A stretch of DNA of 64,000 nucleotides from the NCBI RefSeq assembly GCF_900606115.1, contig NZ_UWPJ01000014.1:1-64000 (forward strand). The letters are read 5' to 3'. Both the position numbers and the translations under genes were made by a program. Shown piece by piece: positions 1-9,336 of this stretch. The notes below the pieces were generated by a model. That model was not told where the DNA came from, did no database searches, and worked only from the letters and a program-made list of their open reading frames with translations. Each line of letters begins with the position of its first letter. The first letter of the stretch is position 1. This stretch comes from Pigmentiphaga humi. GTDB lineage: Bacteria > Pseudomonadota > Gammaproteobacteria > Burkholderiales > Burkholderiaceae_B.

Positions 1-27
1 CCCCCCTACGCACCAAGGGGAAGCCCA

Positions 28-97
28 CCCCCTACCCGCTTACGCGGGCCCCCTCAAGGGGGCGAAGCGGGTGGACCGGCAGAGCCGGATCCACCGC
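28..97 (+). repeat. Stop-abutting structured repeat, copy 1
   Basis: A copy of the dispersed repeat described in the findings. Read on the plus strand it has a CCCGC/GCGGG stem, then a CCCCCTC/AGGGGG region, then the CCGGC-AGA-GCCGG stem ending in GGATCC. The leading GGAAGCCCACCCCCTACCC resembles the edge of the copy after the second porin. This orientation predicts a plus-strand gene ending just left of the window. Confidence 0.75.
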
Positions 98-178
98 ATC
101 CTGGGGCTAGGCAAGGGATCTTGGTATGCAGCAACTCGCTCTTCTGCCTTACCCTCACGCACGCGAATGTTGAATGAC

Positions 179-252
179 GGGCACAGCGGATCCGGCTTTG
201 CCGGTCCGCCAGTGCCGCCCCCTGGGGGGCGCGCGTAAGCGCGTAGGGGGGT
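179..252 (-). repeat. Stop-abutting structured repeat, copy 2
   Basis: A simple-form copy, in the sense of the minus-strand RraA-type gene. It runs from the TAGGGG edge through the CGCGC/GCGCG stem and the G-run to the CCGGC/GCCGG stem and GGATCC. The RraA stop codon lies 3 nt from its edge. Confidence 0.85.
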
Positions 253-254
253 CC

Positions 255-977
255 TCAACTAGCCGAGGGCAGGTCCCGGATGGGGACGCCGCGGTCGAGG
301 GCGTCGCAGCGCGCGTCCTCCATGGCGGCGCGCTTGCGCGAGAGTTCGAGGATCTCGGCGGCGCGTTCGCGCGGTACGAAGCACACGCCGGTGTCGTCGG
401 CCACGATGATGTCGCCGGGATTGACGCGTATGCCATGGATGTGGACCGGGCCGTTGACCTCGATGGTCTCGATGCGCCACTTGCCGGTGACGGGCGACAG
501 TTCCGAAGACCAGACCGGGAAGCCGACGCGCCGCGAATGCGCCACGTCGCGCACGCCGCCCGAGACGATGGCGCCGATCTCGCCCTGGCGCTTGCCGACC
601 TGGGCCGAGATGCCGCCCATGTTCGATACGCCGGGTACGCCTTCGATCACCAGCACGTCGCCCTGTTCGGCGATGTTGTGCGCCTCGATCTCGGCCATGC
701 CGTTGATGTGGGCGCGGGCATTGTCGTTGGGATGGCCGGGCAACACGGTATTGCGCACCGTCAGCGCCGGACCGACGATGGTCGCGCCGGCGATGGTGGG
801 CCGGAGCAGCGAACCGGGCAGCACGCCCACGATGTTCAGATGGTCCATGACGTCGGACACGATGCCGGTGGCATCGCCCAGGGCCTTGAAACCTTCGATC
901 AGGCCTTCCGGCGGGCGGGGAATGTCCAGGCTGCGGACGCATTTCGGGTCGAGCTTGCCCAGCAGGGTCTTGGTCAT
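255..977 (-). CDS. RraA-like / 4-hydroxy-4-methyl-2-oxoglutarate aldolase family protein
   Basis: A 240-residue protein of the RraA/HMG-aldolase fold. Members that are not RNase E inhibitors are metal-dependent aldolases or oxaloacetate decarboxylases acting on 2-oxo-dicarboxylates. Visible motifs are the conserved SGGVRD element near residue 130, which holds the catalytic Arg-Asp pair, and DDTGVCFVP near residue 190. The start at 977 is chosen because GGAG stands 8 nt upstream and the family begins here; the reading frame stays open for 33 more codons without family similarity. It is divergent from the LysR gene at 1119, which probably controls it. The substrate cannot be read from sequence. 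Confidence 0.85.
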   Translation of the reverse strand: MTKTLLGKLDPKCVRSLDIPRPPEGLIEGFKALGDATGIVSDVMDHLNIVGVLPGSLLRPTIAGATIVGPALTVRNTVLPGHPNDNARAHINGMAEIEAHNIAEQGDVLVIEGVPGVSNMGGISAQVGKRQGEIGAIVSGGVRDVAHSRRVGFPVWSSELSPVTGKWRIETIEVNGPVHIHGIRVNPGDIIVADDTGVCFVPRERAAEILELSRKRAAMEDARCDALDRGVPIRDLPSAS

Positions 978-1118
978 GGGGAGGTCTCCATAGGATGCGT
1001 TTGGTCCGGGGCCGGCCGCGCCGGCCCAACAGAACGGCTTGTGTGAAGAATTCTCATCGTTTCCCTGGCTCATCACAAACGATTTATAGTCAAATTCGTT
1101 GAGTTTTATTCACAGATC

Positions 1119-2030
1119 ATGAGCTACAGGCTGCCTCCGCTCTATCCGCTGCGCACCTTCGAGGCCGCGGCGCGCCTGCGCAGCTTCTCGCGCGCGGCGC
1201 GTGAGTTGCACGTCACGCCGGGCGCGGTCAGCCGCCAGGTCCTGGCGCTGGAGGAATTCCTCGGCGCACGCCTGTTCGAACGCGCCAACCGCGAAGTCCG
1301 GCTCACGCCGGTCGGCCAGCGCTACCTGGACGACCTGGGCGACGTATTCGAGCGGATGGCCGGCGCCACCCGGCGCGCCATGCGCGGCAGCGACGACCAG
1401 CCGCTGCACATCTGGTGTCCGATGACCTTCGCCATGCGCTGGCTGCTGCCCCGGCTGCCCGCCTTCCACGCCGCCCACCCGGGGCAGGACGCGGTCTTCA
1501 CGACGGCCCTCAAGCCGGTGGACTTCGACACCCACGACGCGGACGTCGCCATCCGCATGGGCGAAGGCGACTGGCCCGGCGTGATGTCGACTTTCCTGGT
1601 CGGCATCGAGCTGCTGCCGGTGTGCAGCCCCAGGCTGCTGGAGAACGGGCCGCCGCTGGCCGCGCCGGCCGACCTGGCGCGCCACACGCTGCTGCAATCG
1701 GTGGCCCGGCCCGACTATTGGCGGCGCTGGCTGGAAGCCGCCGGCACCCGCGGCATCGATCCCGACCGCGGCCTGACGTTCGAAAGCGTGAGCCTGGCCT
1801 ACCAGGCCGCGCTGGAAGGCATAGGCGTGGCCATGGGACAGCACGCGCTGGTCGCCGACGACCTGGCCGCCGGACGGCTGGTCGCGCCGCTGGAACCGCG
1901 GGTGCCCATAGACAACGCTTTTTATCTCGTCTACCCCGAACGGCGCGCGCAGGATGCGCGCGTGGCGGTGTTCCGCGACTGGATCGTCGCGGCGGCGCAG
2001 GCGGGGCAGCGGGATGCCGGGGCGCGATAA
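1119..2030 (+). CDS. LysR-family transcriptional regulator (GcvA-like)
   Basis: A 303-residue one-component regulator. Residues 5-65 form the winged helix-turn-helix (SFSRAARELHVTPGAVSRQV), followed by the usual linker helix and a type-2 periplasmic-binding-like effector domain to about residue 295. The PLYPLRTFEAAARL opening is typical of the GcvA branch. It is divergent from the RraA-type aldolase, with a 141-bp shared intergenic region that is AT-richer near 1080-1105, so regulation of that aldolase is the simplest reading. The effector is unknown. It converges with cinA, leaving only 18 bp between the stops. Confidence 0.9.
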   Translation: MSYRLPPLYPLRTFEAAARLRSFSRAARELHVTPGAVSRQVLALEEFLGARLFERANREVRLTPVGQRYLDDLGDVFERMAGATRRAMRGSDDQPLHIWCPMTFAMRWLLPRLPAFHAAHPGQDAVFTTALKPVDFDTHDADVAIRMGEGDWPGVMSTFLVGIELLPVCSPRLLENGPPLAAPADLARHTLLQSVARPDYWRRWLEAAGTRGIDPDRGLTFESVSLAYQAALEGIGVAMGQHALVADDLAAGRLVAPLEPRVPIDNAFYLVYPERRAQDARVAVFRDWIVAAAQAGQRDAGAR

Positions 2031-2048
2031 GCGCCCGGCCATCCGTTC

Positions 2049-2540
2049 TCAGAGCGCCAGCACGCCCCGCAGCGCCGCCTCGACCGCGGCGCGGCGCACG
2101 CCGGCGCGGTCGCCCGGCAGCACATGGGTCGCGGTGCGCACCTGTACGGCGCCGGCTTCGCGCCATGCCCAGCCGAAGCAGACCATGCCCACCGGCTTGC
2201 CCGGCACGGCGCCGCCCGGCCCGGCGATGCCGGTGGTGGACACGGCCACCTGCGCATCGGCGGCGCGCAGCGCGCCGGCGGCCATCTCGGCCGCGGTCTG
2301 CTCGCTCACCGCGCCGTGGGCGGCCAGGGTGGCTTCGCTCACGCCCAGTTCGGCGACCTTGGCGGCGTTGGTATAGGTCACAAAGCCGCGGTCGAACCAG
2401 GCGCTGGAGCCGGCCACCGCCGTCACCAGCCCGGCCACCAGGCCGCCGGTGCAGGACTCGGCGCTGGCCATCGTCCAGGCGCGCGACTGCAGGAAACCGC
2501 CGACCTCGGCGGACAGCGCCATCAATTCGTCGTCGAACAT
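2049..2540 (-). CDS. pncC: Nicotinamide-nucleotide amidohydrolase (CinA C-terminal type)
   Basis: A 163-residue stand-alone CinA-C domain enzyme that deamidates NMN to nicotinic acid mononucleotide in pyridine-nucleotide salvage. The signature SAESCTGGL (about residues 26-34) and the TTGIAGPGGA loop are present. It lacks the N-terminal MoaB-like domain of full CinA, as is usual in Proteobacteria. It is the last gene of the ribBA-ribH-nusB-thiL-pgpA-cinA operon, 10 bp after pgpA. Confidence 0.93.
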   Translation of the reverse strand: MFDDELMALSAEVGGFLQSRAWTMASAESCTGGLVAGLVTAVAGSSAWFDRGFVTYTNAAKVAELGVSEATLAAHGAVSEQTAAEMAAGALRAADAQVAVSTTGIAGPGGAVPGKPVGMVCFGWAWREAGAVQVRTATHVLPGDRAGVRRAAVEAALRGVLAL

Positions 2541-2550
2541 AGTCCCTCCA

Positions 2551-3066
2551 TCAGCCCGCGATGCGCAGGTACAGCGCGAACACCAGCAGCGTATAGAACG
2601 CCGCGATCATGTCGTCCCACATCACGCCCAGGCCGTTCTTGAGCTTGCGGTCGAAGTGGCCGATGGGCGGCGGCTTGAGGATGTCGAACAGGCGGAACAG
2701 CAGGAAACCGAAAGCCTGCGCCACGGCCGAACCGGGGATGAGCCACAGCACGGTCCAGAACGCCACCATCTCGTCCCAGACCATGCCGCCGTGGTCGGGC
2801 ATGCCGAGATCGCGGCCGGCGCGGTCGCAAGCCCAGATGCCGAGGGCGAACGCGGCCAGCAGGAACAAGGCCTGGTAGGCGGGCGTCGCCAGCAGCAGGG
2901 TCAGCGGCTGCCACAGCACCCAGGCCAGCAGCGTGCCCCAGGTGCCGGGAGCCGGCCGGATCAGGCCGCTGCCCAGGCCGAAGGCGATGGTGCGCGACAG
3001 GCGCGCGCGCATCCAGCCGAAGCTGGGAGCGGCGGGCAGCGCGGCGGAGGAGGAAGCGTCGGTCAT
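2551..3066 (-). CDS. pgpA: Phosphatidylglycerophosphatase A
   Basis: A 171-residue integral membrane phosphatase that removes phosphate from phosphatidylglycerophosphate to give phosphatidylglycerol. It shows the N-terminal PAPGTWGT motif, the central D-x-G-M-x-WDE segment and several hydrophobic helices (about residues 45-75, 80-95, 110-130 and 150-168). It begins 6 bp after thiL and precedes cinA by 10 bp, the usual beta-proteobacterial order. Confidence 0.94.
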   Translation of the reverse strand: MTDASSSAALPAAPSFGWMRARLSRTIAFGLGSGLIRPAPGTWGTLLAWVLWQPLTLLLATPAYQALFLLAAFALGIWACDRAGRDLGMPDHGGMVWDEMVAFWTVLWLIPGSAVAQAFGFLLFRLFDILKPPPIGHFDRKLKNGLGVMWDDMIAAFYTLLVFALYLRIAG

Positions 3067-3072
3067 GTCGTC

Positions 3073-4047
3073 TCAAGCAAAATGGTCGTAGCCGGCACGC
3101 GGCAGGCTGCGCAGCGGTGCGCCCGAGGCGTCGGTCACGCGCAGGCCCGTTCCGGCCTCGACGGCGCCGACGCGGGCCACCGGCACGCCGGCCCGGGCCG
3201 ACGCCTCGGCCACGCGCGGGCGCGCATCGGCCGGCGCGGTAAAGCACAGTTCATAGACGTCGCCGCCGCCCAGGGTGCAGCGGCGCCGCCAGTCCGGCGG
3301 CAGTGCGGCGACCGCGGCCGCGGCCGGCAGGTCGTCGGCGCACACGCGCGCGCCGCAGTTGCTGGCTGCCAGGATATGGCCCAGGTCCTGCAGCAGCCCG
3401 TCGGAAATATCGATGGCGGCGCTGGCCACGCCGCGCAGCGCCAGCCCCAGCGCCACGCGCGGCTCGGGCCACTCGAGCGCACGGCGCGTTGCCGCCAGCG
3501 CGGCGGCGCGGTCGGCCACCGGCAGCCCGGGCTCGTCCAGCAGCAGCCGCAGGGCCAGGTCGGCGGCGCCCAGTTCGCCCGACACCCAGATGTCGTCGCC
3601 CGGCCGGGCGCCCGAGCGCCGCAGCGCGAGCGCCTCGGGCACGGCGCCGAAGACGGTCACGGAAATGGTCGCGCCCGCCCCGCCGCGGGTGGTATCACCC
3701 CCCACCAGGGGGCAGCCGTGGGCGTCGGCCAGCGCGTACAGCCCTTGCGCGAACGCCTCCAGCCACGCATCGTCGATGCGCGGCAGCGCCAGCCCCAGCA
3801 CGAACGCGGTGGGCTGGGCACCCATGGCGGCAAGATCGGAAAGATTGACGGCCAGCGACTTGTGGCCCAGGGCGCGCGGATCGACGTCCGGGAAGAAATG
3901 CCGGCCCTCGACCAGCAGGTCGGTGCTGACCGCGGTCGCCGCAGCCTGTGGCGGCAGCAGCGCGCAGTCGTCGCCCACGCCCAGCACGCCAGGCGGGGCC
4001 GGCCGCGTGAAATGCCGCCGGATCAGGTCGAATTCGCCCCCCGCCAC
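3073..4047 (-). CDS. thiL: Thiamine-monophosphate kinase
   Basis: A 324-residue ATP-dependent kinase converting thiamine monophosphate to the diphosphate cofactor. The family opening GEFDLIRRHF lies near the N-terminus, followed by GVGDDCALL and the metal-binding VGGDTTRG loop; the AIRS-type fold continues to the end. The GTG at 4047 is chosen because it sits just before the conserved opening and 17 bp after the nusB stop. The frame is open further upstream, but that stretch overlaps nusB and has no ThiL similarity. Confidence 0.93.
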   Translation of the reverse strand: MAGGEFDLIRRHFTRPAPPGVLGVGDDCALLPPQAAATAVSTDLLVEGRHFFPDVDPRALGHKSLAVNLSDLAAMGAQPTAFVLGLALPRIDDAWLEAFAQGLYALADAHGCPLVGGDTTRGGAGATISVTVFGAVPEALALRRSGARPGDDIWVSGELGAADLALRLLLDEPGLPVADRAAALAATRRALEWPEPRVALGLALRGVASAAIDISDGLLQDLGHILAASNCGARVCADDLPAAAAVAALPPDWRRRCTLGGGDVYELCFTAPADARPRVAEASARAGVPVARVGAVEAGTGLRVTDASGAPLRSLPRAGYDHFA

Positions 4048-4064
4048 GATGCCCCCGCCGCCGC

Positions 4065-4532
4065 TCAGGCGCGGCGGCCGGCCTGCACTTCGGCCGTGCG
4101 CGCCTCGGCGGCGAGCTTGTCCAGCACGCCGTTGACGAACTTGAAGCCGTCGGTGCCGCCGAAGGACTTGGCCAGCTCGACGGCTTCGTTGATCACGACC
4201 TTGTACGGGATCTCGACGTGATTGATCAGTTCGTACGAGCCGATCAGCAGGATGCCGTGCTCGACCGGCGACAACTCCTCGACCTGGCGGTCCAGGAACG
4301 GCGCGAAGCGCTGGCGCAGCGCATCGGCATCGCGCGCGGCGCCGTACAGCAGCGCCTTGTAGTGGCCCAGGTCGGCCTCGGCAAAGCCTTCGGAATCCTG
4401 CATGTGGGCATCGACCTCGCCCATCTCGCCGGCATCGGCGCCCTTGAGCAGCCACTCGTAGACGCCCTGCAAGGCGAACTCGCGGGCGCGGCGCCGCGCG
4501 CTGCGCGCGTTCTGGCGGCTGGCCTCAGTCAT
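4065..4532 (-). CDS. nusB: Transcription antitermination factor NusB
   Basis: A 155-residue all-helical protein that binds boxA RNA with S10 (NusE) during rRNA transcription. The Arg-rich N-terminus ([16 protein letters not shown]) and the C-terminal block with [14 protein letters not shown] and [10 protein letters not shown] are diagnostic. Its start overlaps the end of ribH by 8 bp, so the two are probably translationally coupled; a ribH-nusB pairing is widespread. Confidence 0.96.
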   Translation of the reverse strand: MTEASRQNARSARRRAREFALQGVYEWLLKGADAGEMGEVDAHMQDSEGFAEADLGHYKALLYGAARDADALRQRFAPFLDRQVEELSPVEHGILLIGSYELINHVEIPYKVVINEAVELAKSFGGTDGFKFVNGVLDKLAAEARTAEVQAGRRA

Positions 4533-5043
4533 CCTGGTCTTCCTCGTCTTCCTCGAAGTCCTCGTCGTCTTCGTCGTCCTCTTCGGGTTCCAGCGCGGAC
4601 AGCAGGTTGGCCATCTCGATAGCCGCCTGGGCGCAATCGCGGCCCTTGGTGGCGGCGCGCGCCAGCGCCTGTTCCTCGGTCTCGGTGGTCAGCACGCCGT
4701 TGGCGACGGCGATGCCGGTCTCCAGCGAGACGCGGGTGATGGCGGCCGCGCTTTCGTTGCTGACGACCTCGAAGTGATAGGTCTCGCCGCGCACCACCGC
4801 GCCCAGCGCGATCAGGGCGTCGAATTCGCCGGTATGGGCGAGCTGGGCCAGCGTCACGCCCAGTTCGAGCGCGCCGGGCACCGAGACGACCATGATGTCG
4901 CGCTCGTCCACGCCCAGCTTGCCGAGCTCTTCCAGGCAGGCCTGCAGTTCCTGCTCGCCGATGTTTTCATTGAAGCGGGCGCGCACGATACCGATGTGCA
5001 GCCCTTCGCCATTCAGATCCGGGGTCATGGTGTAGGGATTCAT
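4525..5043 (-). CDS. ribH: 6,7-dimethyl-8-ribityllumazine synthase
   Basis: A 172-residue enzyme condensing the RibD-derived pyrimidine with 3,4-dihydroxy-2-butanone 4-phosphate in riboflavin synthesis. It contains the substrate-binding RFNENI segment, VPGALELG, and the [14 protein letters not shown] block with the catalytic His. The last 20 or so residues are almost entirely Asp and Glu, a tail not found in the usual 155-residue family members. The start overlaps the ribBA stop by 4 bp (ATGA). Confidence 0.96.
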   Translation of the reverse strand: MNPYTMTPDLNGEGLHIGIVRARFNENIGEQELQACLEELGKLGVDERDIMVVSVPGALELGVTLAQLAHTGEFDALIALGAVVRGETYHFEVVSNESAAAITRVSLETGIAVANGVLTTETEEQALARAATKGRDCAQAAIEMANLLSALEPEEDDEDDEDFEEDEEDQDD

Positions 5044-6233
5044 GATTGAGCGCCGTCCTTGTTAGTGGGTTGGTCGTGGCCGGCCTCGTAGCCGGTCACG
5101 GTGAGGGAAAAGCCCGTCATGCTGGGCAGGCGCACCGGGCGCGCCAGCAGCTTCATATTGCCGACCTGGAGGTCCCGGAGTATCTGCGCGCCGATGCCGT
5201 AGGTGCGCAAGTCCATGCGCGGCGGGGCATCGCCGCATGCCGCGCCGCTGCGATCCTGCTCGATCAGCTGCTGGAACTCGGTGACCAGGTCGTTGGAAGC
5301 GCCGTCGCAATTGAGCAGGATCACCACGCCGGACTCGGCCTGCGAAATCGCCTCGAGCGCGCTCGGCACGCTCCAGCTGTGGGTGCTCTTGGCCACTTCC
5401 AGCACGTCCAGCAGCGAGGTGGGTTCGTGCACGCGCACCAGCGTCTCGCCGTCCTGGCGGATCTCGCCGTGCACCAGCGCCAGGTGCGGCGCGCCGCTGG
5501 GCGTGTCGCGGTACATGATGGCGCGGAAGATACCGTGCGCCGTCTGGATGGGCCGCTCGGCCACGCGCTGCACCAGCGACTCGTGCTCGCTGCGGTACTG
5601 GATCAGGTCGGCGATGGTGCCGATCTTGATGCCGTGCTGCCTGGAGAACTCGATCAGGTCGGGCAGCCGCGCCATCGAGCCGTCGTCCTTGAGCACTTCA
5701 CAGATCACCGAGGCAGGCGTCAGGCCGGCCATCGCGGTCAGGTCGCAGCCGGCCTCGGTGTGGCCGGCGCGGGCCAGCACGCCGCCCCGCGCCGCCTTGA
5801 GCGGGAAGATGTGGCCGGGCTGGACCAGGTCGGACGGCCTGGCGTCGCGCGCCACCGCCGCCTGTACGGTGCGGGCGCGGTCGGCCGCCGAGATGCCGGT
5901 GGTCACGCCCTGCGCGGCTTCGATGGAAACCGTGAAGTTGGTGCCGTGCTTGGTGCCGTTGGCCGAGACCATCAGCGGCAGGCTGAGCTGGCGGCAGCGG
6001 TCTTCGGTAAGCGTCAGGCAGATCAGGCCGCGGCCGTAGCGGGCCATGAAATTGATGGCTTCGGGCGTAACGTGCTCGGCCGCCATGACCAGGTCGCCTT
6101 CGTTCTCGCGGTCTTCTTCATCGACCAGGATGACCATCCGGCCGGCGCGCAGCTCGGCCACGATCTCCGGCACGGAAGCGATGGCGGACGAACCGCCTTC
6201 GGAGGCGGCAATGGGGGAAATGAATGCAGACAT
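5040..6233 (-). CDS. ribBA: 3,4-dihydroxy-2-butanone 4-phosphate synthase with degenerate GTP cyclohydrolase II domain (RibBX type)
   Basis: A 397-residue protein. Residues 20-220 are a complete RibB domain ([10 protein letters not shown] metal site, [18 protein letters not shown]) that makes the four-carbon unit from ribulose 5-phosphate. Residues 225-385 align with GTP cyclohydrolase II, but the zinc-binding cysteine motif is replaced ([14 protein letters not shown]) and the RQEGRGIGL loop is gone, so no GTP cyclohydrolase activity is expected. A RibB fused to such a dead domain is known in Proteobacteria as RibBX. It is the first gene of the operon. No FMN riboswitch core is visible in the 139 bp upstream. 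Confidence 0.93.
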   Translation of the reverse strand: MSAFISPIAASEGGSSAIASVPEIVAELRAGRMVILVDEEDRENEGDLVMAAEHVTPEAINFMARYGRGLICLTLTEDRCRQLSLPLMVSANGTKHGTNFTVSIEAAQGVTTGISAADRARTVQAAVARDARPSDLVQPGHIFPLKAARGGVLARAGHTEAGCDLTAMAGLTPASVICEVLKDDGSMARLPDLIEFSRQHGIKIGTIADLIQYRSEHESLVQRVAERPIQTAHGIFRAIMYRDTPSGAPHLALVHGEIRQDGETLVRVHEPTSLLDVLEVAKSTHSWSVPSALEAISQAESGVVILLNCDGASNDLVTEFQQLIEQDRSGAACGDAPPRMDLRTYGIGAQILRDLQVGNMKLLARPVRLPSMTGFSLTVTGYEAGHDQPTNKDGAQS

Positions 6234-6372
6234 GGTGTCGTCCGGCGCGGGGTTGCAGTGCGGTACCGGTGGCGGCGCGCGGGCCGGCCGGAACGCGAAG
6301 GAGTAAACCGGGTATTTTAGCCTGCGCCGGAGCGAATGGGCCGCGGAAAGAGGCGTGTCCCGTTCCGGGCGC

Positions 6373-7137
6373 TCAGCCGATCGGCGCCGGCCCGTCCACG
6401 CCCGGCTGCAGGGCCGGATCCAGCGTTTCCCGACCGTCGAACACGAAACAGGCGCCGTCGTAGCCCTCGCCGCCCACCTCCTCGAAATACTTGAGGATGC
6501 CGCCCTCGAGCTGATAGATGCGTTCGATGCCGGCCTCGGCCAGGTAGATGGCGGCCTTCTCGCAGCGGATGCCGCCGGTGCAGAAGCTCACCACGGTCTT
6601 GCCTTCCAGTTCGCCGCGGTGGGCCTGGACGGCGGCGGGAAACTCGGTGAATTTGCCGATGCGCCAGTCCAGCGCGCCGTGGAAGGTCCCGGCATCGACC
6701 TCGAAGGCGTTGCGGGTATCCAGCATGACCAGTTCTCGGCCGTCGTCGTCGCTCCCTTGGCGCAGCCAGCGCGCCACGGTGCGGGCATCCACCGCCGCGG
6801 CGCGGTCGGCCTCCGGGCGGATCGCCGGGTGGTTCATGCGGATGATCTCGCGCTTGATCTTGACCAGCAGCTTGCGGAACGGCACGTGGCCGGAACGGCT
6901 TTCCTTGACCTCGATATCGGCCAGGCGGCCGCCGAAGGCCTCGCCATGGCGCAGCCACGCGAGCCAGTCGTCGATGCCGGCGCGGCTGCCGGCCAGGAAC
7001 AGGTTGATGCCCTCTTCGGCCAGCAGCACCGTGCCCTTGAGCCCGCACGCCTGCGCGCGCTCCCGGACCGCCGCCTGCAAGGCGGGCAGATCGTCCAGCG
7101 ACACGAAACGGTAAGCGGCGATATTGACGACAGACAC
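6373..7137 (-). CDS. trhO: tRNA uridine(34) hydroxylase, rhodanese-domain protein (YceA/TrhO)
   Basis: A 254-residue protein related to YceA/TrhO, which makes 5-hydroxyuridine at the tRNA wobble position. It has an N-terminal ferredoxin-like UPF0176 domain ([14 protein letters not shown]) and a rhodanese domain with the active-site loop [13 protein letters not shown], where the first Cys is catalytic. GTG at 7137 is chosen because AGGAAG stands 7 nt upstream; an earlier in-frame GTG lies upstream of this Shine-Dalgarno sequence. It is separated from the XdhC gene by a repeat copy. Confidence 0.88.
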   Translation of the reverse strand: MSVVNIAAYRFVSLDDLPALQAAVRERAQACGLKGTVLLAEEGINLFLAGSRAGIDDWLAWLRHGEAFGGRLADIEVKESRSGHVPFRKLLVKIKREIIRMNHPAIRPEADRAAAVDARTVARWLRQGSDDDGRELVMLDTRNAFEVDAGTFHGALDWRIGKFTEFPAAVQAHRGELEGKTVVSFCTGGIRCEKAAIYLAEAGIERIYQLEGGILKYFEEVGGEGYDGACFVFDGRETLDPALQPGVDGPAPIG

Positions 7138-7189
7138 AACAAAACTTCCTGAAAACCACACTACGGCGGCATAGACTTCGACCGACCCA

Positions 7190-7264
7190 GGGCACAGCGG
7201 ATCCGGCTTTGCCGGTCCGCCAGTGCCGCCCCCTAGAGGGGGCCGCGCGCAGCGCGGTAGGGGC
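7190..7264 (-). repeat. Stop-abutting structured repeat, copy 3
   Basis: A simple-form copy. The first stem reads CCGCG/CGCGG here instead of CGCGC/GCGCG, so pairing is kept with different bases. It overlaps the 3' end of the XdhC gene, whose stop codon lies inside the repeat. Confidence 0.85.
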
Positions 7265-8228
7265 TGGGCTCAAATTCTAGCTTGTGATAGCCGTAGCGCT
7301 CGGCGGTCATGTGCGCCAGGATGGCCACCGCGATCTCGGACGGCGTGCGGGCGCCGATGCGCAGGCCCACCGGCCCATGCAGGCGCGCCAGGTCGTCGGC
7401 AGTGAGGTCGAAATCCAGCAGCCGTTCGCGCCGTTTCCTCTGGTTGGCCCGCGAACCGATGGCGCCCACGTAGAACGCCTCGGACTTGAGCGCTTCCATC
7501 AGCGCCAGGTCGTCGAGCTTGGGATCGTGCGTCAACGCGACGACGGCGGTGTGGCGGTCGGGACGCAGTTCGGTCACGGTGTCGTCGGGCATGGTGGCGA
7601 CCAGCCGCGTGCCCGGTACGTTCCAGCCCTCGGAGTATTCCTCGCGCGGATCGCAGACGATCACCTCGTAATCGAGCGCCTGCGCCATCTGCGCCAGGTA
7701 CTGCGACATCTGTCCCGCGCCGATGATCAGCAGCCGCCAGCTCGGGCCGTGGGTGGCGACCAGTTCGCCGTCGCCCAGCGCCACGGTATCGGCCGCGTCG
7801 CGGGCGGGCTCCAGCGTGGCCCGGCCCGAAGCCAGGTCGAGGCGGCGCAGCACGCGGCGGCCGTCCTCCAGCTTGGCCAACAATTCGTCCAGGCCGCTGT
7901 GGCCGGCCACCGGCTCGAGCACCAGCTCTAGCGTGCCGCCACAGGGCAGGCCGAAACGCGTCGCCTCTTCGCCCGATATGCCATAGCGCACCACGCTCGG
8001 CACGTCGGCCGGCCAGGCGCCGCTGCGCGCCTTGTCGGCCAGGTCGTCTTCGATGCAGCCGCCGGATACCGAACCGGCAATGGCGCCGTCCTCGCGCACC
8101 GCCACCATGGCGCCGACCGGACGCGGCGCCGACCCCCAGGTGCGGGTCACCGTGCCCAGCACGGCGCGATGCCCCTCGCGCCGCCACTGGGCCAGGCGCC
8201 TGAGCACGTCCAGATCGACGTTATCCAT
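7233..8228 (-). CDS. XdhC/CoxI family protein
   Basis: A 331-residue protein with an N-terminal XdhC_CoxI domain ([29 protein letters not shown]-like motif near residues 50-60) and a C-terminal Rossmann-like XdhC_C domain ([13 protein letters not shown], about residue 180). Relatives bind or sulfurate molybdenum cofactor for xanthine dehydrogenase or CO-dehydrogenase-type enzymes. No molybdenum hydroxylase is encoded nearby, so the client is unknown. The last residues ([10 protein letters not shown]) are encoded by the repeat that follows, so the original stop seems to have been replaced. Confidence 0.86.
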   Translation of the reverse strand: MDNVDLDVLRRLAQWRREGHRAVLGTVTRTWGSAPRPVGAMVAVREDGAIAGSVSGGCIEDDLADKARSGAWPADVPSVVRYGISGEEATRFGLPCGGTLELVLEPVAGHSGLDELLAKLEDGRRVLRRLDLASGRATLEPARDAADTVALGDGELVATHGPSWRLLIIGAGQMSQYLAQMAQALDYEVIVCDPREEYSEGWNVPGTRLVATMPDDTVTELRPDRHTAVVALTHDPKLDDLALMEALKSEAFYVGAIGSRANQRKRRERLLDFDLTADDLARLHGPVGLRIGARTPSEIAVAILAHMTAERYGYHKLEFEPSPYRAARGPL

Positions 8229-8350
8229 GATAGTGAGGCATTCCGCTTGCAAGGTCTCCGGCCCGCCATGATAAAGCAGACCGCCGGCCCTGCCCTTCTC
8301 AGTCGCGTGGGCGCAGGACACCGCACGGCCTGGGAGTGCGGAGCGCCGCG

Positions 8351-9187
8351 CTACATGATCGCGGGCTTGTCCACGCGGGGTGCGCGGGCGCCGGCGGCGG
8401 CCTGCTCGGCCGGCAGCGACTCGTTCCAAAGCCGGGCGACGTAGCGGCCGCCGGTCTGGCCGTTCGAAGCGTCGGAGCAGAGCCACAGGATGCCACGGCG
8501 CATGACCGCGGCCGGCAACAGCTGGCCGCCGTCCGCGGCTTTTCCGCCGGGCATGAACTCGGTGTCGGCGGCGCCGCCGGGCAGGTAGACGTTCACGTCC
8601 ACCCCCGTGCCCGCCAGATCCTGCGACCATGCGCGCGAAGCGGCTTCCACCGCGGCCTTGCTCGGGCCGTAGGGCGAATAGCCGCTGCGCACCATGGTGA
8701 CGTCGCTGGTGGAGATGTTGATGATCTTGCCGAATTTCTGTTCGATCATCAACGGCGCCGCGGCCCGGGACATATTGAAAGTGCCGTTGACGTTGGTGTC
8801 GACGATGGCGCGCCAGGCACCGGGATCGGTCTTCCAGAAGCGCGCCGGCTCGACGTTGAAGGTTTCGCTGACGATGCGCATGCCGATGCCGGCATTGTTG
8901 ATGAGGACGTGCAATGCACCGAAGCGATCGCAGACCTCGGCCACCGCGCGGGCGCAATCTTCGTAGCGGGTGACGTCGGCGGCAACGGCGAACATCCGGC
9001 CGGCGCCGACGCTGGCCTGGGCACGCGCCACGGTCTCGTGCATGGCGTCCGAGGGGCCCGCGCCGGTGATGGCCACGCGCGCGCCGGCCTCGACCAGTGC
9101 CAGGGCCATCTCGCGTCCAAGCCCGCGGGTACCGCCGGTGACGAGGATGACGCGGTCGCGCAGGGATTCGGTGTACTCGGCTGTCAT
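8351..9187 (-). CDS. SDR-family NAD(P)-dependent oxidoreductase
   Basis: A 278-residue short-chain dehydrogenase. It has the TGGTRGLG cofactor motif near residue 16, NNAGIG near residue 98, and the Ser and YGPSKAA (YxxxK) catalytic elements around residues 160-180. The start at 9187 follows an AGGAG sequence. It lies 122 bp before the XdhC gene on the same strand; the function of the pair is not evident. Substrate unknown. Confidence 0.88.
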   Translation of the reverse strand: MTAEYTESLRDRVILVTGGTRGLGREMALALVEAGARVAITGAGPSDAMHETVARAQASVGAGRMFAVAADVTRYEDCARAVAEVCDRFGALHVLINNAGIGMRIVSETFNVEPARFWKTDPGAWRAIVDTNVNGTFNMSRAAAPLMIEQKFGKIINISTSDVTMVRSGYSPYGPSKAAVEAASRAWSQDLAGTGVDVNVYLPGGAADTEFMPGGKAADGGQLLPAAVMRRGILWLCSDASNGQTGGRYVARLWNESLPAEQAAAGARAPRVDKPAIM

Positions 9188-9336
9188 GAAACGGCTCCTG
9201 AGAGCGCGGCTGAGCCAAGGCCCTGGCTGGCCGCGCGGGGTTGGGGAATACAACAAGAAATCGTTACGGACCGTGCCGCGCTTCCCGGCCGGTGAAACAG
9301 GCCGTATCGGCAGCGTCGTGCCGGCGCATCGGCTTT

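Noticed and set aside
2449-4221. A 590-codon plus-strand frame over pgpA and thiL
   Set aside because: It is a shadow of the minus-strand operon with Arg/Gln/His-rich low-complexity translation.
6234-6372. FMN riboswitch upstream of ribBA
   Set aside because: The conserved RFN core segments could not be found on the minus strand.
7233-9218. A single 661-codon fusion of XdhC with an upstream SDR-like part
   Set aside because: The upstream half is the SDR gene read in the wrong frame; the XdhC family sequence begins at 8228.
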